Shown: in pieces, positions 1 through 7,578 of the stretch
Position numbering within the stretch: position 1 is the stretch's first letter
Layout of the letters: the number at the start of each line of letters is the position of its first letter
Assembly: GCF_023509525.1 (NCBI RefSeq)
Contig: NZ_JAKNCJ010000005.1
Span: forward strand, 111,560 to 175,559
DNA length: 64,000 nt
Direction: 5' to 3'
From: Brachybacterium equifaecis
GTDB lineage: Bacteria; Actinomycetota; Actinomycetes; Actinomycetales; Dermabacteraceae
Notes under the pieces: generated by a model
The model's database searches: none
What the model was told of the DNA's origin: nothing
The model's input: only the letters and a program-made list of their open reading frames with translations
Program-made: the position numbers and the translations under genes

Positions 1-2
1 GG

Positions 3-68
3 TTCCGCGAGGTCATGGAGCGCGTAGGCCAGAAGGTCGAGCCCGCCGCCCCCGCCGAGTCCCACTGA
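3..68 (+). CDS. C-terminal end of a protein cut by the window edge
   Basis: An open frame runs from the window edge to TGA at 66-68 and encodes about 21 residues rich in Pro, Ala and Glu after a short charged helix-like stretch (VMERVGQKVEP). It is read on the same strand as the next gene, 52 bases downstream. Too little is present to assign a family; the tail composition is typical of a real C-terminus, but it could also be chance. Confidence 0.4.
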   Translation, partial: FREVMERVGQKVEPAAPAESH

Positions 69-120
69 GACCGGGCCGTCCCATGCCGCCGCTCGTCCGC
101 TCCCACGGCCGGCACGGCGC

Positions 121-1002
121 ATGAGATGGCGCCATGCGCTGCGCGCGCTCGCAGATCTGCGAGCGCGCGCAGTCGTGCATCCGGGCCCCGGCATCGGGGT
201 CGGTGCGGCTCCCGACGAGCCTTTCGAGACCTGCGCGGCCGCCCCGCAGACCGTGGGCCTCGGCCCTCACGCGAGCGGCTTCCGGGAGGACCGCACCCGC
301 ATCGATCTGCGGGCGCGACCCCGGCAGGGTCGGCTCGGGGACTGCTGGGTGATGGCGGGGTTGCTCGCGATCCACAGCGCCGCTCCCGAGCTGATCGACG
401 AGCTCGTGGGCGTGAGCACCGATGTGCGCACCGGCGTCTCCACGGGGCGGGTGCGGCTCTTCGAGAGGCAAGGCGGCCGGCTCGCGCCGGCATCGCGGCG
501 CCTGCAGCGCATCGAGGTGGAGGTCGACCGGATGATGCCGGTGGACTCCGCCGGCGCGTGGGTCTATGCGACCCAGTCGGGCCGGGGCGCCGCCGCCGGC
601 CCCGGGTGGGCGGGCATCGTCGAGAAGGCGCTCGCGCAGCGCCTCGCGGGCTCCTACCGCTTCCTCGCCCGCGGCCTCGGGCGCTACGGGCTGCAGGCGC
701 TGACGGGTGCGCGCGTGCGCACGCACCTGCTGCTGCCCTCCTCGCGCCGCCTCGCCCGCTGGACGGCCGACGGGCACGCCGTGCTCGCCTCCACCCATCC
801 CCTCTCGTTCCTCGTGCGGACCTCGCAGGGACGGGTCCCCACCTCTCATGTGATGGCAGTGGTGGGAGCGGATCGCCGCACCGGCCACGTGCACCTGCGG
901 AACCCGTGGCGGCCCGACGACCTCCTGGTCATCGACCGCCGCTCCTTCCGGCGCGCGTTCGTGTCCGTCGATCGGACTGCGCGGCCGCTGCGCCGATCCT
1001 GA
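121..1002 (+). CDS. Calpain-like (family C2) cysteine protease domain protein
   Basis: A 293-residue protein with the three active-site blocks of the calpain fold. QGRLGDCWVMAG at about residues 69-80 carries the presumed nucleophile Cys75. SHVMAVVGA at 242-250 carries His243, and HLRNPW at 258-263 carries Asn261. In calpains the Cys, His and Asn form the triad and the NPW turn is a hallmark. No signal peptide or membrane segment is seen, so it is probably cytoplasmic; no calcium-binding or C2-like domain follows. ATG at 121 has no clear ribosome-binding site, and GTG at 175 is an alternative start. The DUF937 gene downstream starts 127 bases later. The domain call is made by motif; substrate and role are unknown. 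Confidence 0.75.
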   Translation: MRWRHALRALADLRARAVVHPGPGIGVGAAPDEPFETCAAAPQTVGLGPHASGFREDRTRIDLRARPRQGRLGDCWVMAGLLAIHSAAPELIDELVGVSTDVRTGVSTGRVRLFERQGGRLAPASRRLQRIEVEVDRMMPVDSAGAWVYATQSGRGAAAGPGWAGIVEKALAQRLAGSYRFLARGLGRYGLQALTGARVRTHLLLPSSRRLARWTADGHAVLASTHPLSFLVRTSQGRVPTSHVMAVVGADRRTGHVHLRNPWRPDDLLVIDRRSFRRAFVSVDRTARPLRRS

Positions 1003-1129
1003 ACCCGCCGGCTGCAGGGACAGGAGACCGGGGCATCAGGAAGCTGAGGATCGGGAATGGCAGGATTCTCCCCACCATGACCGGTTCCGGCTCCCTCGCC
1101 GCGAGGCGAGCCCTGACGAAAGGCCCACC

Positions 1130-1714
1130 ATGACCAGTGCAGCGGATGACATCCTCGGCCAGCTCCCCCTCGATCAGCTGGCGCAGCAGCTCGGGCGGCA
1201 GCCCGAGGAGATCGAGGAGGCGGTCCGCTCGGCCGTGCCGAGCATGATCGGCGGCCTCGAGCGCAACGCCGTCGAGGGCGGCCAGGAGGAGTCGATCGCG
1301 AAGGCGCTGTCCGCGCACAGCGCCTCTCCCCTGTTCGCCTCGGGCAGCGTCCCCCTGGACCAGGTGGACGCGGAGGACGGCTCGAAGATCGTGCGTCACA
1401 TCTTCGGAGAGGACCCCGCTGCGGCGGCGCGTCAGGTGAGCGCCCGCAGCGGTGGCGATCAGGACCTCCTGCGCCAGCTCCTCCCGATCCTCGCCCCGAT
1501 CGTGCTGGGCTACCTGGCCCGGCGCATGGGAGGCGGCCAGGGCGGCAGCGGCGGCGGGATCCTCGGCGACATCCTGGGCGGCCTGGTTGGCGGGATGGGC
1601 TCCACGCCGGGCAGCGGCGGTCTCGGCGGGGGCACCGGATCCGGCGGCCTCGGAGGCGGTCTGAACGGCGGGCTCGGAGCGATCCTCGGGCAGATCCTTC
1701 GCGGAGGCCGCTGA
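1130..1714 (+). CDS. DUF937 family protein
   Basis: A 194-residue protein. The N-terminal half is helical and acidic (DDILGQLPLDQLAQQLG, then AVPSMIGGLERNA), matching the DUF937 pattern of an amphipathic repeat region with a conserved PSMIGGL-type segment. The C-terminal third is a very glycine-rich low-complexity tail (about residues 135-190). An AAAGG ribosome-binding site lies just before ATG 1130. A strong hairpin at 1740-1767 follows the stop. The family has no settled biochemical function; it is common as a single-copy cytoplasmic protein in actinobacteria. Confidence 0.8.
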   Translation: MTSAADDILGQLPLDQLAQQLGRQPEEIEEAVRSAVPSMIGGLERNAVEGGQEESIAKALSAHSASPLFASGSVPLDQVDAEDGSKIVRHIFGEDPAAAARQVSARSGGDQDLLRQLLPILAPIVLGYLARRMGGGQGGSGGGILGDILGGLVGGMGSTPGSGGLGGGTGSGGLGGGLNGGLGAILGQILRGGR

Positions 1715-1739
1715 CCGCGTGCCGCGAGCGCCGCGCGCT

Positions 1740-1767
1740 GGGCCCTGGCCTGCAGAGGCCAGGGCCC
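1740..1767 (+). terminator. GC-rich hairpin after the DUF937 gene
   Basis: A perfect 12-base-pair stem (1740-1751 with 1756-1767) and a 4-base loop sit 26 bases after the DUF937 stop. There is no T tract, as is common in high-GC actinobacteria, so termination is inferred from position. Confidence 0.55.
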
Positions 1768-1796
1768 GGGCGGGAGTCCCGCGCACAGCACAGCAG

Positions 1797-1832
1797 AAGG
1801 GCCTGATCAGCATTGCTGCTGATCAGGCCCTT
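1797..1832 (-). terminator. Hairpin downstream of initiator tRNA
   Basis: A perfect 15-base-pair inverted repeat (1797-1811 with 1818-1832) lies directly past the 3' end of the minus-strand tRNA. No T run follows. It could also work for the convergent plus-strand gene. Confidence 0.6.
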
Positions 1833-1838
1833 CATCTC

Positions 1839-1913
<75 letters not shown>

Positions 1914-2017
1914 TCGACAAGAACTACTCTACGTCGCCCCGCCGGGCCGGTCCAGCCGAGAGGCGGTGAACGTGAACGACGCCACGTCCACCGCCTCGGC
2001 CGGGCACGGAGCGCCGA

Positions 2018-5000
2018 TCAGCCGCCGCTGCCCCCGGTCGCGCTCTGCACCTCGGCATTGGCCTCGACGGCGCGGGTGAGGGCGTCGGCCAGCTTGTCCT
2101 GCGCAGCGCCGTACGCCGCCCAGTCGCCGGCCTGCATCGCCGCATCGGCCTCCGCGGTGGCCGCTTCCGCGTCCCGCAGAGCCGTGTCCAGGCGCTCCTG
2201 GGGCGTTCCCGCCGCGGGAGCGGGTGCAGGTTCAGCAGCCGGGTCCGTCGGAGCCGGAGCGGGGGTTCCCGCGCCCTCCTCGACCGTCCCCTCGCCCGTG
2301 ACGGTGTCGGCCGAGCCGGAGACGCCGTCGGCCTGCACCGCGGCATCTCCGGCGCTCGCACCGGAGTCGCCGCCGAAGACCTTGTCCAGCGCCTCGTCGA
2401 GCGTCGGAGCGAACCCGATCTTCTCGCCGAAGGAGACCAGCACCATCTGCAGCAGCGGATACTGCGTGCCGCCGCCGGAGGTCGAGGACTGGATGTATAC
2501 GGGCTGCACGTACAGCAGCCCGCCGCCCACCGGCATCGTCAGCAGGTTGCCGTTGATGACCTCGGAGTTGCCCGACTTCAGCAGGTTCAGCGCCTGGGAC
2601 ACGTTGGGCTCGGCGTTGAAGATCGCCTGCACCTGGCTGGGCCCGTTGACCGGATTGGTGGTGGGCAGCACCAGCAGGCGCATCTTCCCGTAGCTGTCAG
2701 CGGGGTTGCCGCTCTCGCTGCCCGTCTCGGAGTCGACCCCGAGGAAGCCGGTCATGACGTTCTGACCGCCCTGTCCCTGCACCGGGATGTAGTTCGAGGA
2801 GAGGGTGAAGCGCGGGGTCTCGTCACCCGGCATCTGCATGCTCAGGTAGTACGGGGGCTGCGGGAGCTGCGGCCCCGAGGTGCCGTCGGCCCGCTGGGAC
2901 GCCGCGGCTGTCGGGTCGGGCGAGACCTGCCAGAAGTCCTGCTGGCCGAAGAACTCATCGGCGTCGGTGACGTGGTAGGTCGCGAGGATCTCGCGCTGGG
3001 CCTTGAAGTAGTCCGCCGGGTACCGCAGGTGGCCCATGAGATCGCCCGAGATCTCGGATGCGGGCTTGAGCGCGCCGGGGAAGACCTCGTTCCAGGACTT
3101 GAGGATCGGGTCCTCGGTGTCCCAGGCGTACAGCGTCACGGTGCCGTCGTAGGCGTCGACGGTGGCCTTGACGCCGTTCCGCAGGTAGTTCACGGACTGG
3201 GCGCGATGGGTGCCGCCGTCCTCCTGGCTGGTCTGCGAGTCCAGCGTCGCCCGGGGCAGGTCCAGAGTACGCGAGTACGGGTACCGATCCGTCGTCGTGT
3301 AGGCGTCGATCACCCACACCAGCGAGCCGTCGACCACCGCCGGGTACATCTGCGAGTCCAGCGAGAGGAACGGCGCGACCGCGTTCACGCGGTCCTGGGG
3401 GGCGCGGTCGTAGAGGATCTGCGAGCTCTCGTTCACGTAGTTCGAGATCACGATGTTCGGGTCGCGGAACTTGATCGCGTACAGGAGCCGGTTGAAGAAT
3501 CCGCCGAGGCTCGGCCCGCCGTCGCCCTCGAAGGTGTTGGTGCGCTGCGTGCCGGCGTCCTCCGCCTCGGTGCCCGCCTGGTAGTCGAACTCCTGCGGCT
3601 CGCTGCCCTCCGGCGCGCCGACGATCGAGTACTCGGGCGAGTGCTTGCCGAAGTAGACGCGCTCCTGGAACTCGCCGAGGGCGCCCTGTCCGGGAACCCC
3701 GGACTGCAGGAAGGCGGGCTCGCCGTCGGCGTTGCGACGGTTGCCGTAGGCCGCGGCGACGCCGTAGCCGTGCGTGTAGACGATGTGGCGGTTCACCCAG
3801 GGCTGGGTGTCCAGCGAGAATTTGTCGGGGCGCAGCTCGCGCACGCCGATCACGGTGTCCTGGAGGGCGCCGTCGATCTCGTAGCGGTCCACGGCGAGGA
3901 TGTCGTCGAATCCCCAGTACAGGCGGTTCGCCTCGCGCTGCTCGAACGTCGGTGAGACGACGGCCGGGTCGAGCAGTCGGATCTGCGCGGTGGTGTCGGC
4001 GTCCTCGCGCAGCGCGCCGGGCTCCGCATCGGAGGAGGCCGAGTAGGCGACCTCCTCGACGTCGTCCACACCGTAGGCGAGCCGCGTCGCGTCGATGTTG
4101 TGCTGGATGTACTCCTGCTCGAGCGCGCGCTCGTTGGGGTTCACCTGGAACTGCTGGATCCCCCAGGGGAGAGCGGAGCCGACCACGAGGGTGGAGAGCA
4201 CCATCAGCCCGGCGCCGACGGCGGGGATCCGCCAGTCGGCGCGCCAGATCCACAGCCCGAACAGCGCCGCCACGATGACGGCGGAGATCGCGAGGATCGT
4301 CTGCGCGGGGATCAGCGCGTGCACATCGGTGTACGAGGCGCCGTGGAAGCGGTCGTGCTGCCCCACGAGGAGGTCGTAGCGGTGGAACCAGTGGGATGCG
4401 CCGAGCAGCAGCACGTAGAGCATCGCGAGGATCGCCAGGTGCCGCCGTGCGGCCTTCGTGATCTCGAGCCCCCGCTCCTGGCCCCACGAGAGGCCCCCGT
4501 AGACGAAGTGGCCGGCCACCGCGCCCACGGCGCAGACCAGCACGGCGAACTGCGCGAAGGCGATGACCATGTCCACCAGCGGGAGGGTGAAGACGTAGAA
4601 GCCCGCGTCCTTCCCGAAGATCGCATCCGCCTGGCCGAAGTCCTGCGGGTGGAGGAAGAGCTGCACCTCCTGCCAGGCCCGCGAAGCGGCGAGGCCTCCG
4701 AACGCGCCGATCACCAGGGGTGCGGCCCAGGTGATGCCCTGGCGCAGCGGATCGACCGCGGCGCGGAACTGCTCGAGCGCCTCCTGCTCGCGCGTGACGG
4801 GCGGGTACACCGGTCGGCGCGCATGCGTCAGGCGCAGGATCAGGAACAGCGGGATCGCGAAGGCGAGGAACCCGAGCACGAACAGGACCACCTGCGTGCC
4901 CCAGCGCGTCAGCAGCACATCCGAATAGCCGACCTGGTCGAACCAGAGGTAGCGGGTCCACACCTCGGAGGCCGCGATGAGCAGCGCGATCAGTGCGCCG

Positions 5001-5113
5001 AGCGCGCCGACGGTGATGGACAGCGGCGAGATGGGACGGCGCGTGCCGTCCGCGGGTGCCGGCTGAGGGCGGGGAGGTCGGGGCTGGTCGCCGATGGGGG
5101 CGGAGAAGCTCAC
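2018..5113 (-). CDS. UPF0182 family large membrane protein
   Basis: A 1031-residue protein. After a proline-rich N-terminus, about seven hydrophobic helices lie in residues 30-320 (first one near ITVGALGALIALLIAASEVW). A long soluble, presumably extracytoplasmic domain with GYGVAAAYGNRRNADGEPAF and other UPF0182 blocks follows. The tail after about 950 is a disordered Ala/Pro/Glu stretch. Length matches the family (about 950-1050). The GTG start is preceded by AGAGG. It diverges from the PPA1309-family gene, the usual actinobacterial neighbour. The function of the family is unknown. Confidence 0.93.
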   Translation of the reverse strand: MSFSAPIGDQPRPPRPQPAPADGTRRPISPLSITVGALGALIALLIAASEVWTRYLWFDQVGYSDVLLTRWGTQVVLFVLGFLAFAIPLFLILRLTHARRPVYPPVTREQEALEQFRAAVDPLRQGITWAAPLVIGAFGGLAASRAWQEVQLFLHPQDFGQADAIFGKDAGFYVFTLPLVDMVIAFAQFAVLVCAVGAVAGHFVYGGLSWGQERGLEITKAARRHLAILAMLYVLLLGASHWFHRYDLLVGQHDRFHGASYTDVHALIPAQTILAISAVIVAALFGLWIWRADWRIPAVGAGLMVLSTLVVGSALPWGIQQFQVNPNERALEQEYIQHNIDATRLAYGVDDVEEVAYSASSDAEPGALREDADTTAQIRLLDPAVVSPTFEQREANRLYWGFDDILAVDRYEIDGALQDTVIGVRELRPDKFSLDTQPWVNRHIVYTHGYGVAAAYGNRRNADGEPAFLQSGVPGQGALGEFQERVYFGKHSPEYSIVGAPEGSEPQEFDYQAGTEAEDAGTQRTNTFEGDGGPSLGGFFNRLLYAIKFRDPNIVISNYVNESSQILYDRAPQDRVNAVAPFLSLDSQMYPAVVDGSLVWVIDAYTTTDRYPYSRTLDLPRATLDSQTSQEDGGTHRAQSVNYLRNGVKATVDAYDGTVTLYAWDTEDPILKSWNEVFPGALKPASEISGDLMGHLRYPADYFKAQREILATYHVTDADEFFGQQDFWQVSPDPTAAASQRADGTSGPQLPQPPYYLSMQMPGDETPRFTLSSNYIPVQGQGGQNVMTGFLGVDSETGSESGNPADSYGKMRLLVLPTTNPVNGPSQVQAIFNAEPNVSQALNLLKSGNSEVINGNLLTMPVGGGLLYVQPVYIQSSTSGGGTQYPLLQMVLVSFGEKIGFAPTLDEALDKVFGGDSGASAGDAAVQADGVSGSADTVTGEGTVEEGAGTPAPAPTDPAAEPAPAPAAGTPQERLDTALRDAEAATAEADAAMQAGDWAAYGAAQDKLADALTRAVEANAEVQSATGGSGG

Positions 5114-5259
5114 GATGTCCTCTCGGAGAGAGCGGGCAGGATGGCGGCCGGAGGGGCTCCGTCGCCGAGGCCCTGATCGTGCTCTCCGGATACAGTGAAG
5201 CGCCCCCGGATGTGCCGGTGGCCCCTCTATTGTGACTGTCGCACCCTGGAAGGACCGTG

Positions 5260-5874
5260 ATGAGCGGCTCAGCCCCCCTCAGCTCCGACTCGACCCCTCA
5301 GGCAGGGGCCGAAGACGGCCGCTCCCCCCAGGTCGATCCCCTCGATCCGCCGACCGCCGCTCTCGGCGCCGCGGTGGTGGAGCTCGCGCGCCACACGGAG
5401 GACGACTCCCTGCGGCAGGTGCGCTGGTTCGGTCTCCTGCGCAGCGCTCTGCTCCTCGCGGAGCAGCCCTCTCTCGCCTCTCTGCTCGGCGAGGATCTCG
5501 CGGCATCGGTCGCGGACGATCCCCTGCACCTGACCTCGGTCGAGCTCGAGTCCGCCTCCCGCAGCGCAGATCCGCTCGAGTCCCTCGCGCAGCTCGCGTG
5601 GCCCGGGGGGATGGTCGGCCTCGCCGCCGCCTTCGCGCTCAGCCCCGGATCGTGGCAGGGCCCCTCACGGGATGCGGGCACGGCGCAGGCCGACGGCGAC
5701 CGCCCCGCCCAGCCCGCGGCGGGAGAGCGCCTGCGGGCGATCGTCGCCGTCCTGGAGGACGGCACGCGGTTCAGCGCGGTGCGCCAGGGCGAGAGCAGGA
5801 GCCTCGCCCTGGGCACCGCACTGCTGCCGGATGTCGCCGAAGCGCTCCAGGACGCCGTGGCCGGCGGGCGCTGA
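5260..5874 (+). CDS. PPA1309 family protein
   Basis: A protein of about 204 residues, acidic and Ala/Leu-rich, with the actinobacteria-specific PPA1309 pattern: an ELARHTEDDSLRQVRWFGLLRS segment near residue 44, a central WPGGMVG block, and a C-terminal ERLRAIVAVLEDGTRFSAVR block near 155-175. GGAAGGA lies five bases before ATG 5260; the overlapping GTG at 5257 would sit too close to it. It diverges from the UPF0182 gene, the usual arrangement. No catalytic motif is seen and the function is unknown. Confidence 0.78.
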   Translation: MSGSAPLSSDSTPQAGAEDGRSPQVDPLDPPTAALGAAVVELARHTEDDSLRQVRWFGLLRSALLLAEQPSLASLLGEDLAASVADDPLHLTSVELESASRSADPLESLAQLAWPGGMVGLAAAFALSPGSWQGPSRDAGTAQADGDRPAQPAAGERLRAIVAVLEDGTRFSAVRQGESRSLALGTALLPDVAEALQDAVAGGR

Positions 5875-5984
5875 GCGCCAGCCATAGGGCACTGCGCACC
5901 GCGGACTGCGGAGCGAGCGCCCGGCATATGGCACTGCGCACCGCGCACACCGCGCAGCCGCCGCCCCGGTTCCGGCTGCAGGGC

Positions 5985-6536
5985 TCAGAACGGGGCCGCG
6001 CCGACGAGCTCCGACTCCTCCTGCGCGCTGGCGCGCTCCGGCTCCCGCTCCCCCGCCTGTGCGGGCGCGCTCTCGGCGCGCGTCGGCACCTCCCCGGCCT
6101 CTGCCCGCAGCGCGGCGAGGCGGGAGTCGTCCAGCACTTCGCCCGTGCGCACGTCCATCGCGGGGGCGTCCCGCCGCGAGCGCCGCGCGAAGGCGGCCGC
6201 GCCCCAGGTGAGGTCGAGCCCCACCGCCTCGGCCTGGATGGTCTGCGAGTAGGAGTCGGCGCCGTCCTCCCCGGTCCACTGGCTCGTGCCGAGACGCCCC
6301 GTGACGATGAGCGGATCGCCCTTCTTCACGCTCAGCAGCACGTTCTCGGCCTGCTTCTTGGACATGTAGACGTTGAAGTACTCGGTCTTGCGGTCCTTCC
6401 AGGTCTTCGTGTCCTGATCGAAGTAGCTCGCGTTGGAGGCGATCCGGACGTAGAGCGACTGAGCGCCCGCCCCGGGCTTGGTGAACCTCGGATCGTGGGT
6501 CGCGTTCCCGAGGACGGTGACGATCACATCGTGCAT
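5985..6536 (-). CDS. ssb: Single-stranded DNA-binding protein, secondary paralogue
   Basis: A 183-residue protein with an N-terminal OB fold (VTVLGNATHDPRFT, LYVRIASN, YFNVYMSKKQAENVL, KKGDPLIVTGRL), the standard SSB core in residues 1-110. The tail is acidic and disordered but ends in ELVGAAPF instead of the classical DDDIPF partner-binding tip. It stands alone rather than between rpsF and rpsR, so it is more likely a second, SsbB-like copy than the housekeeping SSB. Cytoplasmic; binds ssDNA. Confidence 0.88.
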   Translation of the reverse strand: MHDVIVTVLGNATHDPRFTKPGAGAQSLYVRIASNASYFDQDTKTWKDRKTEYFNVYMSKKQAENVLLSVKKGDPLIVTGRLGTSQWTGEDGADSYSQTIQAEAVGLDLTWGAAAFARRSRRDAPAMDVRTGEVLDDSRLAALRAEAGEVPTRAESAPAQAGEREPERASAQEESELVGAAPF

Positions 6537-6780
6537 GGCGGTTCCTTCCGCTGTCCCGGGCTCGTGCCCGGTGCCGGCCTCGTGCCGACACCCCTACGGT
6601 CGTCCCTGCGCGCCGAGCGCTCCAGGGCAGGGCGTTGCCGTGGGGACAGGGGCGCGTTGGGGAGGATTCGCGCCTTCCCTCCCGCCGCCCGCCTGTCGGC
6701 CCTGGACGCGCAGCGGCGGCCGACCCCCGCAGGGATCGACCGCCGATGTGCGATCTCAGCAGCCGGAGCTGCCGTGCGGG

Positions 6781-6798
6781 CTGAGCGCATGCGCTCAG
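6781..6798 (-). terminator. Palindrome just past sodA
   Basis: A perfect 18-base palindrome (CTGAGCGCATGCGCTCAG) starts 13 bases after the sodA stop on the minus strand. It could form a loopless hairpin terminator or bind a dimeric protein; the position favours a terminator. Confidence 0.4.
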
Positions 6799-6810
6799 GC
6801 GCTTGCTCGA

Positions 6811-7437
6811 TCAGGCGCCGGGGTTCACCAGGCCCGTGGTCTTCGTCGCGTTCGCGAAGCGATCGGAGACGTCGGCCCAGTTGACGACGTTCCAGATGGC
6901 CTTGACATAGTCGGCCTTCACGTTCTGGTAGTCGAGGTAGAACGCGTGCTCCCACATGTCCAGCTGGAACAGCGGGACCGTCGCGACGGGGATGCCGTTC
7001 TGCTGGTCGTAGAACTGCTCGATGAGCAGGTTCTTGCCCAGCGGGTCGTACGCGAGGATGGCCCAGCCGGAGCCCTGGATGCCGAGGGCCGCAGCGCTGA
7101 ACTGCGCGCGGAAGGCGTCGAAGGACCCGAAGAACTCGTCGATCGCGGCTGCGAGCTCACCGGTGGGCTTGTCGCCGCCGTTCGGGGAGAGGTTCTTCCA
7201 GAACACGGAGTGGTTGACGTGCCCGCCCAGGTTGAAGGCGAGATCCTTCGAGAGCTGGTTGATGCTGCCGAAGTCCTCGGCCTCGCGCGCCGCCGCGAGC
7301 TTCTCGAGCGCGGTGTTCGCGCCCTTCACGTAGGTCGCGTGGTGCTTGTCGTGGTGCAGCTCCATGATCTTGCCGGAGATGGCCGGCTCAAGAGCGCTGA
7401 AGTCGTAGTCGAGATCGGGAAGCGTGTACTCCGCCAT
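6811..7437 (-). CDS. sodA: Superoxide dismutase (Mn/Fe family)
   Basis: A 208-residue cytoplasmic enzyme that dismutates superoxide to oxygen and hydrogen peroxide. The metal ligands are visible as His28 (ELHHDKHH), His76 (VNHSVFW), Asp160 and His164 (LDMWEHAF). The WGLG-type active-site region reads QGSGWAI. Gln145 stands where mycobacterial Fe enzymes have His, which leans towards Mn, but metal choice cannot be proved from sequence. An AAAGGGTGATCC stretch precedes the ATG. Monocistronic, divergent from lhr. Confidence 0.96.
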   Translation of the reverse strand: MAEYTLPDLDYDFSALEPAISGKIMELHHDKHHATYVKGANTALEKLAAAREAEDFGSINQLSKDLAFNLGGHVNHSVFWKNLSPNGGDKPTGELAAAIDEFFGSFDAFRAQFSAAALGIQGSGWAILAYDPLGKNLLIEQFYDQQNGIPVATVPLFQLDMWEHAFYLDYQNVKADYVKAIWNVVNWADVSDRFANATKTTGLVNPGA

Positions 7438-7578
7438 GGGATCACCCTTTCAACGTCGGGATGCGAAAGCCGCTGATCGCAGCTCCTCGCCTTCGCAGCC
7501 ATTGTGCCACCGGCACCTCTGAGACCCCTGGGCGGATCCCGGATCTCGTCTGTCCCCCGGACGGTCCACAATGGGGCG

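Noticed and set aside
2972..5176. Long open frames antisense to the UPF0182 gene
   Set aside because: Arg/Pro/Ala-rich translations without domains; typical shadows of a high-GC gene.
5888..5945. A 16-base direct repeat GGCACTGCGCACCGCG at 5888 and 5930
   Set aside because: Only two copies, in a short intergenic stretch of high GC; no spacer array or element structure, so not a CRISPR or attachment site.
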